A DNA stretch of 55,553 nucleotides from an uncultured Pelagibacteraceae bacterium (lineage in GTDB: Bacteria; Pseudomonadota; Alphaproteobacteria; Pelagibacterales; Pelagibacteraceae), in the NCBI GenBank assembly GCA_902573835.1, contig CACGKZ010000005.1, positions 16,001 to 71,553 on the forward strand, given 5' to 3'. The position numbers and the translations under genes are program-made. The notes under the pieces were generated by a model. It worked only from the letters and a program-made list of their open reading frames with translations, made no database searches and was not told where the DNA came from. Below, piece by piece: positions 1 to 8,629 of the stretch (positions are counted from its first letter, which is position 1; each line of letters starts with the position of its first letter).

Positions 1-1084
1 TTTCTTTGACCTTTTCTTCAACTAATTTGACAACTTGACTTATGATTTCATTGTTTATGACTTTTTTATGAGGGATACCGGAAAGATAAAGTAAATTACT
101 GTCGTTTCCTCCACCTGTAATTCCAATTTCAGTTTGAGCCGCTTCCCCTGGACCATTAACCACACAACCGATAATAGATAAGGTTATAGGTTTTTTTATA
201 TGGGATAGTTTTTTTTCTAAAACCTTGACAGTATCTATAACTGGAAAGGCCTGTCTTGCACAAGAAGGGCAAGATATTATTTTTACACCTCGGGATCTTA
301 TATTGAGAGATTTTAATATTTCATAACCAGCTTTTACCTCTTCCTCAGGATCAGCAGATAGTGAAACTCTTATTGTATCGCCTATTCCATTCATTAGTAA
401 GTGTCCCATTCCAATCGATGACTTTATGCTTCCGGTGATTAGACCACCTGCTTCTGTTATACCGAGATGTAAGGGATAGTCACATTTTTCCGATAACAAC
501 TCGTAAGATTTTATTGCTAAAAAAATATCTGATGATTTAACACTTAACTTAAAATTATAAAAGTTATTGTCTTCAAATAATTTAATATTGTAGATTGCAC
601 TTTCAACGAGGGCTTCTGGGCAAGGTTCTTTGTATTTATCTAATAATTTTTTTTCTAGTGATCCAGCATTTACTCCTATTCTAATTGAACAATCGTAATC
701 TTTAGCTGCTTTTATAACATCTAAAATCCGCTCTTTTGATCCAATATTGCCAGGATTTATTCTTAAACATGCTGCACCATTTTTTGCAGCCTCAATAGCT
801 CTCTTATAATGAAAATGTATGTCTGCTACTATAGGCACGTTCACATTTTTAGTTATATCTTTTAAGCTTTGGGTCGAATTTTCGTCTGGACAAGATATTC
901 TAACTATATCAGCTCCTTTTTCCTCTAGTCTATTGACTTGATCGATGGTGGATTTTGTATCTGTTGTTAAAGTATTCGTCATAGATTGAACACTTATAGG
1001 CGAGTCACCCCCAACTAAAACCTTGCCCACTTTAATTACTTTTGTTTTCTTTCTTTTTACTTCTCTGTAAGGTCTTATTTCCAT
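1..1084 (-). CDS. ispG: 4-hydroxy-3-methylbut-2-enyl diphosphate synthase (partial, C-terminus off window)
   Basis: Reading leftward from an ATG at 1084, an open frame of 361 codons runs off the window edge without a stop. The protein begins [13 protein letters not shown]. Near its C-terminal part it has the iron-sulfur ligand motif [10 protein letters not shown], and further on [10 protein letters not shown], which supplies the third cysteine and the conserved glutamate of the family. IspG makes HMBPP from MEcPP in the non-mevalonate isoprenoid pathway, using a 4Fe-4S cluster. Family members are about 370 residues long, so only a few residues are missing. The gene starts one base after the lysC stop codon, so the two are probably co-transcribed. 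The identification is secure. Confidence 0.96.
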   Translation of the reverse strand, partial: MEIRPYREVKRKKTKVIKVGKVLVGGDSPISVQSMTNTLTTDTKSTIDQVNRLEEKGADIVRISCPDENSTQSLKDITKNVNVPIVADIHFHYKRAIEAAKNGAACLRINPGNIGSKERILDVIKAAKDYDCSIRIGVNAGSLEKKLLDKYKEPCPEALVESAIYNIKLFEDNNFYNFKLSVKSSDIFLAIKSYELLSEKCDYPLHLGITEAGGLITGSIKSSIGMGHLLMNGIGDTIRVSLSADPEEEVKAGYEILKSLNIRSRGVKIISCPSCARQAFPVIDTVKVLEKKLSHIKKPITLSIIGCVVNGPGEAAQTEIGITGGGNDSNLLYLSGIPHKKVINNEIISQVVKLVEEKVKE

Positions 1085-1085
1085 A

Positions 1086-2297
1086 TTAATCCAATTTAAA
1101 TATATTATGCAATTTTTTTACAGCTTTTACTGTTGAAGTTTCATCAATAATAACTGAAATTTTGATTTCAGAAGTAGATATAGCCAAGATATTAATTTTC
1201 TCATCTGCTAATGCTCTAAACATTTTATATGTTACACCAGGAGTTGTCACCATACCAGCTCCAACTATTGAAATTTTTGATACATTATCTTTATAACTTA
1301 AATTTTTAAACTTAATTTTATTATTTTTTTTCAATATTTCTAAAGATTTATCAAGATCTTCTCTTTTAGTAGTAAAAGTGATATCTGTAGTTTTACCATC
1401 AGAAGATACATTTTGGATTACCATATCAATGTTAATTTGGTTTTTGCCAAATGGTTCAAAAATTTCAGCAGCTACTCCAGGTTTATCTTCTACTGCTTGA
1501 AGAGTAATTTTAGCATCATCTTTAGAGTATGCTACCCCTGTTACTGCTTTAGTGTAATCGAGACTTTCTTTATTAAAGATTTTCGTTCCCTGACGATCAG
1601 TAAAGGTTGATCTGACTTGAAGTGGTATGTCATAAATCATCGCTGTTTGAACGGCTGACGGTTGCATCACCTTAGCTCCGAGAGATGAAAGTTCTAACAT
1701 TTCTTCATAAGATATTTTATCTATTTTTTTTGCTACTGGTATTTTATTAGGGTCAGTCGAGTAAACACCTTCTACATCTGTATATATTTCACAACTATCA
1801 GTATTAAAAATCTTGGCAATAGCTACTGCTGTTGCATCTGAGCCTCCTCTTCCAATAGTGGTTATTTCGCCTAAGCTTGATATACCTTGGTACCCAGGTA
1901 TTATTGCAGTTCCACCGTTTGATAAGTATTTATCAATTTTAGTTACACTCATATTAATAATTCTAGCATTATTATTTTCTCCTTCAGTTAAAATTGGAAT
2001 CTGCCAATTCATAAATGATTGAGCTTTTACGCCTATTTTATTTAAAGCCCCTGAAATTAAAGCACAAGAAATCTGTTCTCCTGTAGATAGTAAAACATCT
2101 AATTCTCTTTTATTAAAATTATTTGAGATAGATTTTGATAATGAGATAAGTTCATTTGTTTTGCCAGCCATTGCTGAAACAACAACAATAATTTTATTGC
2201 CTAACTCTGACTCTTTTTTAATGATTTTTGCCGCATGCACTATCCTATCAATAGAGCCTACTGAAGTTCCACCAAATTTTAAGACTTTTTTTTTCAT
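1086..2297 (-). CDS. lysC: aspartate kinase
   Basis: This 403-residue protein carries the aspartokinase signature KFGGTSV at residues 7-13 and an amino-acid-kinase fold over about residues 1-245. Two ACT domains make up the C-terminal third, including the stretch [12 protein letters not shown]. That architecture and length match the monofunctional, feedback-regulated aspartokinases. The enzyme phosphorylates aspartate as the first step towards lysine, threonine and methionine, and it feeds dapD and dapE encoded at 17-19 kb. It is divergent from ubiG across about 50 bases, a pairing common in alphaproteobacteria. The ATG start is directly followed by the kinase strand. Confidence 0.97.
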   Translation of the reverse strand: MKKKVLKFGGTSVGSIDRIVHAAKIIKKESELGNKIIVVVSAMAGKTNELISLSKSISNNFNKRELDVLLSTGEQISCALISGALNKIGVKAQSFMNWQIPILTEGENNNARIINMSVTKIDKYLSNGGTAIIPGYQGISSLGEITTIGRGGSDATAVAIAKIFNTDSCEIYTDVEGVYSTDPNKIPVAKKIDKISYEEMLELSSLGAKVMQPSAVQTAMIYDIPLQVRSTFTDRQGTKIFNKESLDYTKAVTGVAYSKDDAKITLQAVEDKPGVAAEIFEPFGKNQINIDMVIQNVSSDGKTTDITFTTKREDLDKSLEILKKNNKIKFKNLSYKDNVSKISIVGAGMVTTPGVTYKMFRALADEKINILAISTSEIKISVIIDETSTVKAVKKLHNIFKLD

Positions 2298-2349
2298 ATT
2301 TAGGTTTTAGTATAGTATGAATATAAATATTTAAATACTTTAAAAAATT

Positions 2350-3072
2350 ATGACTACAATAAATCAAGAGGAAATTCAAAAATTTTCAAAACTTGCTGAA
2401 GAATGGTGGGACGTATCAGGTAAATTTAAACCTCTACATATGTTTAATCCAATAAGAATAGAATATATTTTGGAAAAAACATCTGTTCATTTTCAAAGAA
2501 ATAATAATAACCTTCCACTTAAAGGATTAAAATTTTTAGATATAGGATGCGGCGGAGGACTAATATCAGAACCAATGTGTAGATTAGGAGCAGAAGTAAC
2601 TGGGATAGATGCATCTTTGAAAAATATTGAAATTGCAAAATTACACGCAAAAAAGAGCAATCTTAAAATAGACTATTTAAATACATCACCTGAAAAGATG
2701 ACAGAAAATCAAAAGTTTGATGTAATTTTAAATCTTGAAATTGTCGAACATGTTGAGGATGTAGATTTATATTTTAAAAGTTGTGCAAAATTATTAAACA
2801 AAAATGGACTTATGTTCACAGCAACGCTTAATAGAACATTTATTTCTTTTGTAAAAGCAATAATTGGGGCTGAATATATTTTGAGATGGCTGCCAATAGG
2901 TACTCATGATTGGAATAAGTTTTTAAAACCAAAGGAAATCGAGCAAAAAATTGATGATCTAAATTTTTCTATAATTGAAGTAAACGGTTTTCAATTTAAT
3001 CTTCTTACTCAAAAATGGAAGCGATCAAAAGATCTTTCTGTTAATTATATTATTACAAGCGTCAAAAATTAG
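2350..3072 (+). CDS. ubiG: ubiquinone biosynthesis O-methyltransferase UbiG
   Basis: The 240-residue protein has the SAM-binding motif DIGCGGG at residues 64-70, followed by an acidic strand end (GIDAS). The N-terminal EEWWDVSGKFKPLHMFNP and the later THDWNKFLKP are characteristic of UbiG rather than generic methyltransferases. It performs the two O-methylations of ubiquinone synthesis in the cytoplasm or at the membrane. Length matches the family (about 230-250). It is divergent from lysC, and its TAG stop overlaps the stop of the convergent DUF1178 gene within the four bases TTAG. Confidence 0.95.
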   Translation: MTTINQEEIQKFSKLAEEWWDVSGKFKPLHMFNPIRIEYILEKTSVHFQRNNNNLPLKGLKFLDIGCGGGLISEPMCRLGAEVTGIDASLKNIEIAKLHAKKSNLKIDYLNTSPEKMTENQKFDVILNLEIVEHVEDVDLYFKSCAKLLNKNGLMFTATLNRTFISFVKAIIGAEYILRWLPIGTHDWNKFLKPKEIEQKIDDLNFSIIEVNGFQFNLLTQKWKRSKDLSVNYIITSVKN

Positions 3073-3491
3073 TTTTCTTTATCTACCCAAGGTATATTTA
3101 CCAAATCAATACCTTCCTCTTTAAGTTCTTCTTTTTCATCTTGTGTAGCTTTGCCATAAATATTTTTATTATTATTTTTATCATAATAAACTTCTCTAAC
3201 TTTGTTAGCAAAATTTTGCTCTACATATTCAAAATTTTTTTCTACAAATTTACGCAATTTTAACAAATCTTTTTTAAAATTTTTAATTTTAAGATTTGAA
3301 ATTTGTTTTTGCCCGTTATGTAATTTAGAACTAGCAACACTAGGTGCCATTATAGATTTTTCTACTTTTTTTGTTTGACAAAAAATACACTCTATCAAAT
3401 TCTTTTTTTTTAGCCTATCGAATTCTTTGGAGTCAGAAAACCAGCTTTCAAATTCATGTTTGTTTTCACACTTTAGAATATACTTAATCAT
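3069..3491 (-). CDS. DUF1178 family protein
   Basis: A 140-residue protein beginning MIKYILKCENKHEFESWF with a second cysteine pair in ECIFCQ, so a small zinc-ribbon-like N-terminus is visible. This arrangement and the following SIMAPSV stretch fit the alphaproteobacterial DUF1178 family, whose function is unknown. The C-terminal half is charged and ends with EEGIDLVNIPWVDKEN, also typical of the family. It is convergent with ubiG and lies 30 bases downstream of argJ on the same strand, so it may be the last gene of an argJ transcript. Confidence 0.8.
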   Translation of the reverse strand: MIKYILKCENKHEFESWFSDSKEFDRLKKKNLIECIFCQTKKVEKSIMAPSVASSKLHNGQKQISNLKIKNFKKDLLKLRKFVEKNFEYVEQNFANKVREVYYDKNNNKNIYGKATQDEKEELKEEGIDLVNIPWVDKEN

Positions 3492-3521
3492 AAAAAAAAA
3501 ATAATGCTTTTCTAAAAAATT

Positions 3522-4832
3522 TCAAGTTGAATTTTTATAATCTGCATTAATATCTATATAATCATGAGTAAAGTCACAAGTGTAACATTCAAAAAACTCT
3601 GAACCAGAATTAAGGTTTATCTCAATAACGATTGAGTCCCACTTCATATATTCTTTAATTTTGTCTATACTAATATTTTCAACAGGCGCTCCATTTTCTG
3701 ATAACAAAAATTCACCAAATTTTATAGAAATTTTATTCTTATCAACTCTTTCTCCAGATTTACCTATTCCCATAACAACTCTTCCCCAGTTTGGGTCTTC
3801 GCCTGCAATTGCAGTTTTAACTAACGGTGAGCACGCAATAGAAAGTGCAATTTTTTTAGCACTTAATATAGATTTTGCGTTAATAACTTTAATTGTCAAA
3901 AATTTTTTTGCTCCTTCTCCATCAACAACAATCTGTTTAGCTAGATTTAAACATACGTTTTTAAGTGATGTTTCAAATTTTTGAATCACTGGATCATTAA
4001 TTCCTCTATTATGCCCAACTTTTATTTTTCTAGTTGAAAAAATTGATACCATATCATTTGTTGACTGATCACTATCAACAGTTATTGCGTTAAAAGTATT
4101 GGCAACAGCTTTCTTTAATAAAGTTTTTAACAAATTTGACGGAATATCAGCATCTGTAAAAATAAAAGATAACATTGTTGCAAGGTTTGGAGCAATCATA
4201 CCTGAACCCTTCGCAATAGCTGCGATACGGATGATTTTATTATTAAAAGTAAATTCTTCATAAGCTAGTTTTGGTTTTGTGTCAGTTGTCATTATAGCTG
4301 AAGCAGTCTTTATCCATATTAATTTATTTTGGTCATCTCTTAATTTTGAAACGAGGTCGTGCATTCTATTTGTAATTTTTTCCACTGGAAATTTTTCTCC
4401 AATTATACCTGTTGATGCAAATATGAGATCTTTTGTTTTTATTGTTTCTGATATGCCTTCTTCCTTTTTTGACTCTCTTAATGTTAAATTTTTTGCTAAA
4501 CTTTTTGCAACAAGATCTATAGACTCATAACCTTGTTTTCCTGTAAAGGTATTCGCATTTTTTGTATTTACCATTAATGCTTTTATGACTTTTTTATTTG
4601 ATTTTTCATTCCAAGTTATCGTTTCAGAAACAATAGAGTTTGTTGTATTAAGAGTTGCATAATTTGCCCCTTCCTTAAAATAAAAAAGAGCCAAGTCATC
4701 TCTTCCATTATCATAAAGATCTGCAGATATTGAAGAAACCTCTAGACCATCCAAAGGCTTAAGATCTTGAAATTCACCCATTTTTGATAATTTGGATTTA
4801 TCAGATAGAAAGTTTTTTAAATTTATTGTCAT
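3522..4832 (-). CDS. argJ: bifunctional glutamate N-acetyltransferase / amino-acid acetyltransferase ArgJ
   Basis: The 436-residue protein contains the autocleavage site of the ArgJ family, APNLATMLSF, with the nucleophilic threonine at about residue 219. Cleavage there would yield alpha and beta chains. ArgJ transfers the acetyl group from N-acetylornithine to glutamate in the cyclic arginine pathway and, in the bifunctional forms, can also use acetyl-CoA. The conserved C-terminal GEDPNWGRV segment is present. ArgB of the same pathway is encoded at 15.9 kb. The gene is divergent from secA across about 44 bases. It is slightly longer than many homologues (about 410), mainly from small insertions. 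Confidence 0.95.
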   Translation of the reverse strand: MTINLKNFLSDKSKLSKMGEFQDLKPLDGLEVSSISADLYDNGRDDLALFYFKEGANYATLNTTNSIVSETITWNEKSNKKVIKALMVNTKNANTFTGKQGYESIDLVAKSLAKNLTLRESKKEEGISETIKTKDLIFASTGIIGEKFPVEKITNRMHDLVSKLRDDQNKLIWIKTASAIMTTDTKPKLAYEEFTFNNKIIRIAAIAKGSGMIAPNLATMLSFIFTDADIPSNLLKTLLKKAVANTFNAITVDSDQSTNDMVSIFSTRKIKVGHNRGINDPVIQKFETSLKNVCLNLAKQIVVDGEGAKKFLTIKVINAKSILSAKKIALSIACSPLVKTAIAGEDPNWGRVVMGIGKSGERVDKNKISIKFGEFLLSENGAPVENISIDKIKEYMKWDSIVIEINLNSGSEFFECYTCDFTHDYIDINADYKNST

Positions 4833-4876
4833 TGTTACTATTTAATTTAAGTTATAAATACATATATAGAATATTA

Positions 4877-7420
4877 ATGAATTTATTTACAGCAGCTTTT
4901 AGTAAAATATTTAAAAGTGGTAATCAACAGGTATTGGACCAAATAAAACCTTTGATTGTTGAGATCAATAATAGGGAGAAGTCATTATCTTCATTAAAGG
5001 ATGGAGAATTTAAGGAAAAAACACATTTTTTTAAAAAACAAGTTCTGGGTGGTGTAAAATTAGATAAGTTAATTCCAGAGAGTTTTTCCTTGGTCAGAGA
5101 GGCAGCGAAGAGAGTATTGGGTGAACGACATTTTGATGTTCAGCTAGCAGGAGGAGTAATTCTTCATCAGGGTAAAATTGCTGAAATGAAAACTGGTGAG
5201 GGGAAAACTCTAGTTTCCACTTTGCCAGCTTATTTAAACTCTTTAAGTGGAAAGGGAGTTCATGTGGTTACTGTTAACGATTATTTGGCTAAAAGAGATT
5301 CCGAATGGATGGGAAAAATTTTTAATTTTTTAGGTACTACTACTGGATGTGTGACTTCGAGTATCGAAGATGTTGAAAGAAAAAAAAATTATAATTGTGA
5401 TATCACTTATGGGACCAATAATGAGTTAGGCTTCGACTACTTAAGAGATAACATGAAATATAATTTAGATGAAATGGTGCAAAGAGATCATAATTTTTGC
5501 ATTGTAGATGAAGTTGATAGTATTCTAATAGATGAGTCAAGAACACCATTAATTATATCTGGTAAAGTCGAAGATAAGAGTAATCTATATTTATCAGCAA
5601 ATGAATTTGTTTTTAAATTACAAAAGAACGACTATGATTTGGACGAAAAAAATAAAAATGCAATATTAACTGATACTGGTATTGATAAAATAGAAAAACT
5701 GGCCACACAAAAGGGTTTGCTTAAGAATAATAATTTTTATGATCCTCAAAATTTAAATTTAGTTCATCATATTAATCAATCTTTAAAAGCTAATTTATTG
5801 TTTCATAAAGATAAGGACTATATTGTGAGAGACGATAAAGTTCAAATAATTGACGAATTTACAGGAAGAATTTTAAGTGGAAGAAGATTTTCTGATGGTC
5901 TTCACCAAGCTATTGAAGCAAAAGAAAACGTAACTATTCAAGAAGAAAATCAAACTCTTGCTTCTATTACTTACCAAAATTATTTTAGATTATATAAAAA
6001 GTTATCAGGAATGACTGGTACTGCAATGACTGAGTCTGAGGAATTTTTCGATATTTATAAACTAAATGTCGTATCGATTCCTACAAATAATAAAATGATA
6101 AGGAAAGATTATAACGACCTAATATTTAGAACAGAGAAAGAAAAATATGACGCTATAACAAAAAAAATAATAGAATGTAATAAAATCGGTCAGCCAATTT
6201 TAGTTGGCACTACAAGCATAGAAAAATCTGAGAAGATCTCTACGTTTCTTAAAACAAAAAATTTAAAGCACAATATTTTAAACGCTAAATTTCACGAGGA
6301 AGAGGCAAAAATTATTTCAGAGGCGGGCAAAGTAAACGCGATAACAATTGCAACGAATATGGCAGGAAGAGGTACAGATATAAAGTTAGGAGGAAAGTCA
6401 GAAGCTCAAATGGATAAGGTTAAAGATAATGAAGATATAAAATTAAATGAGAGTAAAGTTAAGTCAATTGGCGGTTTATGTGTAATAGGAACTGAAAGAC
6501 ATGAAAGTAGAAGAATAGATAACCAACTTAGAGGTCGATCAGGTAGACAGGGAGATCCCGGAACATCAATTTTCTTTATTAGTTTACAAGATGAATTGAT
6601 GAGATTATTTGGTGGAGATCAGATTGATGGTGTTTTAAAAAAATTGGGTTTAAAAGAAAACGAGTCAATAGATCATCCTTGGATTAATAAAGCTATGGAA
6701 AGGGCCCAAAAAAAAGTTGAAGCAAGAAACTTTGATATAAGAAAAACTCTTATAAAATTTGATGATGTAATGAATGATCAGAGACAGGTAATTTTTAATC
6801 AAAGGCTCAATATTTTAAAACAATCTAATATTAAAAAAATGATTGATGATTTCCTTGAAGAAATATCTAAAAAATTATTAAAAATTAAATATGATTTTAA
6901 AACTTCAAACGATGAAAAATTATTTTTAACAGGAATCAAAAACTTTATAGGAAATTCTATAAGTGACGTAAATTTAATAAATTATGGAAATTTAGAAGAA
7001 AAAAAATTTTTAGATAAAATTTTAAACATTTTTAATGAAAAGAGAGAGGAAAAAATTAAGTTAATCGGCGTGGAACAATATCAGGATTTAGAAAAAAAAA
7101 TTTTTTTACAGATATTAGATTTTTCTTGGAGAACACATCTCCAGTATTTAGAACAATTAAGACAAGTAATAGGGCTAAGAAGTTATGGTCAAAAAGATCC
7201 GTTATCAGAATTTAAAAAAGAAGCATTTACTCTTTTTGAAATATTATTAGAAAAAGTCAAAGCTGATGTTATTAAGTTTTTATTAAATATGAATTTAGTT
7301 TTTACAAATGAGGCGGAACAAAAAAAACAGCCTTCTGGAACAAATCAAAAAATTGGAAGAAATGATAAATGTCCATGTGGATCAGGAAAAAAATTTAAGC
7401 ACTGTTGTGGATCAATTTAA
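4877..7420 (+). CDS. secA: preprotein translocase ATPase SecA
   Basis: With the ATG at 4877 the protein is 847 residues, starting MNLFTAAFSKIFKSGNQ. An upstream extension to 4784 would overlap the argJ start and adds a non-SecA hydrophobic stretch, so I reject it. Visible motifs are Walker A TGEGKT near residue 107, the Walker B region VDEVDSILIDESRTP, the motor motif NMAGRGTDIKLGG, and the C-terminal zinc-binding SEC-C motif CPCGSGKKFKHCCG that contacts SecB. SecA drives secretory proteins through SecYEG at the inner membrane. Its TAA abuts the stop codon of the convergent downstream gene with no gap. Confidence 0.98.
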   Translation: MNLFTAAFSKIFKSGNQQVLDQIKPLIVEINNREKSLSSLKDGEFKEKTHFFKKQVLGGVKLDKLIPESFSLVREAAKRVLGERHFDVQLAGGVILHQGKIAEMKTGEGKTLVSTLPAYLNSLSGKGVHVVTVNDYLAKRDSEWMGKIFNFLGTTTGCVTSSIEDVERKKNYNCDITYGTNNELGFDYLRDNMKYNLDEMVQRDHNFCIVDEVDSILIDESRTPLIISGKVEDKSNLYLSANEFVFKLQKNDYDLDEKNKNAILTDTGIDKIEKLATQKGLLKNNNFYDPQNLNLVHHINQSLKANLLFHKDKDYIVRDDKVQIIDEFTGRILSGRRFSDGLHQAIEAKENVTIQEENQTLASITYQNYFRLYKKLSGMTGTAMTESEEFFDIYKLNVVSIPTNNKMIRKDYNDLIFRTEKEKYDAITKKIIECNKIGQPILVGTTSIEKSEKISTFLKTKNLKHNILNAKFHEEEAKIISEAGKVNAITIATNMAGRGTDIKLGGKSEAQMDKVKDNEDIKLNESKVKSIGGLCVIGTERHESRRIDNQLRGRSGRQGDPGTSIFFISLQDELMRLFGGDQIDGVLKKLGLKENESIDHPWINKAMERAQKKVEARNFDIRKTLIKFDDVMNDQRQVIFNQRLNILKQSNIKKMIDDFLEEISKKLLKIKYDFKTSNDEKLFLTGIKNFIGNSISDVNLINYGNLEEKKFLDKILNIFNEKREEKIKLIGVEQYQDLEKKIFLQILDFSWRTHLQYLEQLRQVIGLRSYGQKDPLSEFKKEAFTLFEILLEKVKADVIKFLLNMNLVFTNEAEQKKQPSGTNQKIGRNDKCPCGSGKKFKHCCGSI

Positions 7421-7864
7421 TTAAAAAAAAGGATTATATGCCCATTGTAATAAAGCTTGCCTTTGTCTTTTTCTACATTGTAGATCACCTTCTTCACAGT
7501 TTTTTTTTACCGCTGGCGCGTGTCTATCACCAAAAGCCTTCCATCTTTTAATTTGAATTAAATCTATTTCAGGTATTCTTCTTCCATTTTTAAATCTGCA
7601 ATACCATTGAAACCATCCTAAGGGATCTTGTTTAAAAATCCAGCCTTTAGCTATCCATTCCTCTCTGGATAATCCAGATACGATTTTAAATCGATTAATA
7701 TTAACATCGAACTTTTTACTTAATTTTGCATTTAGAAACCATTTTTTTGGAAACTCTTTTATATCACCATCAACAAAGTAGGAGCCGCCAAATACACCGA
7801 GCTCTAACATTTTTTTTGGTGTTAGTTGAGGCTTAAAAATTTTATAAATATCTTTTTCATTCAT
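7421..7864 (-). CDS. conserved protein of unknown function (GWFQWYCR / [12 protein letters not shown] family)
   Basis: The 147-residue protein has no signal peptide or membrane segment. It is rich in tryptophan and aromatic residues and has three striking blocks: [18 protein letters not shown] near the N-terminus, [17 protein letters not shown] in the middle, and a cysteine-flanked basic tail ending [19 protein letters not shown] recall similar uncharacterised proteins from other bacteria and from algae and fungi, but cannot name a domain or function. The ATG at 7864 lies six bases from the tRNA-Phe 3' end, so it is probably transcribed together with infA and the tRNA. It is convergent with secA. 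Confidence 0.8.
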   Translation of the reverse strand: MNEKDIYKIFKPQLTPKKMLELGVFGGSYFVDGDIKEFPKKWFLNAKLSKKFDVNINRFKIVSGLSREEWIAKGWIFKQDPLGWFQWYCRFKNGRRIPEIDLIQIKRWKAFGDRHAPAVKKNCEEGDLQCRKRQRQALLQWAYNPFF

Positions 7865-7869
7865 TTTGG

Positions 7870-7944
7870 TGGTGGCCTTGGTTTGAATCGCACAAACGAC
7901 ACATACCTTTTCAGGGTACTGCTCTACTACTGAGCTACAAGGCC
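7870..7944 (-). tRNA. tRNA-Phe (anticodon GAA), atypical D and T loops
   Basis: Reading the minus strand from 7944, the acceptor arms GGCCTTG and CAAGGCC pair fully and are followed by discriminator A and an encoded CCA. The D stem is GCTC/GAGC. The anticodon loop is CTGAAAA on a stem GTACC/GGTAT, giving anticodon GAA, and the variable loop GTGTC matches alphaproteobacterial tRNA-Phe. The T stem is GTTTG/CAAAC. Two features are unusual: the D loop is only seven bases (AGTAGTA) with no GG pair, and the T loop is TGCGATT, with G where the universal pseudouridine 55 should be. The 5' base is shared with the infA stop codon. Confidence 0.9.
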
Positions 7945-8159
7945 TAAAATCTAAAAGTTATTCTTCCTTTTGTAAGATCATATGGTGTCATTTCAACCAT
8001 CACATTATCTCCAGCTAGCACTCTTATTCTATTCTTTCTTAATTTTCCAGCCGTGTGAGCAAGAATTTCATGATTATTTTCAAGTTTTACTCTAAACATT
8101 GCATTGGGTAATAATTCAGTTACTTTTCCCTTAAATTCTAAAGTTTCTTGCTTGGCCAA
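7944..8159 (-). CDS. infA: translation initiation factor IF-1
   Basis: The 71-residue protein is a typical IF-1, a single OB fold reading from [18 protein letters not shown] through GRITFRF. It binds the ribosomal A site during initiation. The start codon is TTG at 8159, preceded about eight bases upstream by a strong ribosome binding site (GGAGG), and no ATG is available nearby. The TAG stop uses its last base as the first base of the tRNA-Phe. It lies 25 bases downstream of a DUF2948 gene on the same strand. Confidence 0.97.
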   Translation of the reverse strand: MAKQETLEFKGKVTELLPNAMFRVKLENNHEILAHTAGKLRKNRIRVLAGDNVMVEMTPYDLTKGRITFRF

Positions 8160-8184
8160 TTATTTCCTCCGTTTAAATTAAACA

Positions 8185-8628
8185 TCATAAATCTTTATGT
8201 TCAGGCTTATTTTTGCTTTCCCAAGGATAGCCTTGATCATCTAAAGTAACTTCAATCGCTTCAGCTATAAGCTTCAAGACTATATCTTCAGAAAATATTA
8301 AGTTCATTTCGTAATTTTTATCAGGCATTTTAATCGTTTCAATAGCTAAAAAGTCCAAAAATCTGTCATTTTTTTTTTGATCCACATTTTTTGAGGCTAC
8401 TTTTAGAATATTTTCAAATTTAAGGACAGTCCTTATTCTTTTATTTTTTCTAAAAACTCCTTTTTCAACATCTTCCCACATAAACCTATTTAACTGCATA
8501 AGGAATATTCTATTTTTTTTTAAATTAACAATATCAGATGTTTTTACTATTGAGTCTTGTAGGTGAGCAGATATAACTCTCAAATCTTCAGTTGTTCTAG
8601 CTATCAGTTTTAAATTTTGAACTTTCAC
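8185..8628 (-). CDS. DUF2948 family protein
   Basis: A 147-residue cytoplasmic protein matching the alphaproteobacterial DUF2948 family: it begins MKVQNLKLIARTTEDLRVIS, has the central LMQLNRFMWEDVEKG, and ends with IEVTLDDQGYPWESKNKP. The function is not known. The start is GTG at 8628, immediately after an AAGG and one base after the murA stop, so translation is probably coupled to murA. The murA-DUF2948 neighbourhood is usual in alphaproteobacteria, which supports the assignment. Confidence 0.85.
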   Translation of the reverse strand: MKVQNLKLIARTTEDLRVISAHLQDSIVKTSDIVNLKKNRIFLMQLNRFMWEDVEKGVFRKNKRIRTVLKFENILKVASKNVDQKKNDRFLDFLAIETIKMPDKNYEMNLIFSEDIVLKLIAEAIEVTLDDQGYPWESKNKPEHKDL

Positions 8629-8629
8629 C

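Noticed and set aside
4784-4876. SecA start at 4784, giving 878 residues
   Set aside because: The extra 31 residues overlap the start of argJ and the divergent promoter. The ATG at 4877 gives the canonical SecA N-terminus.
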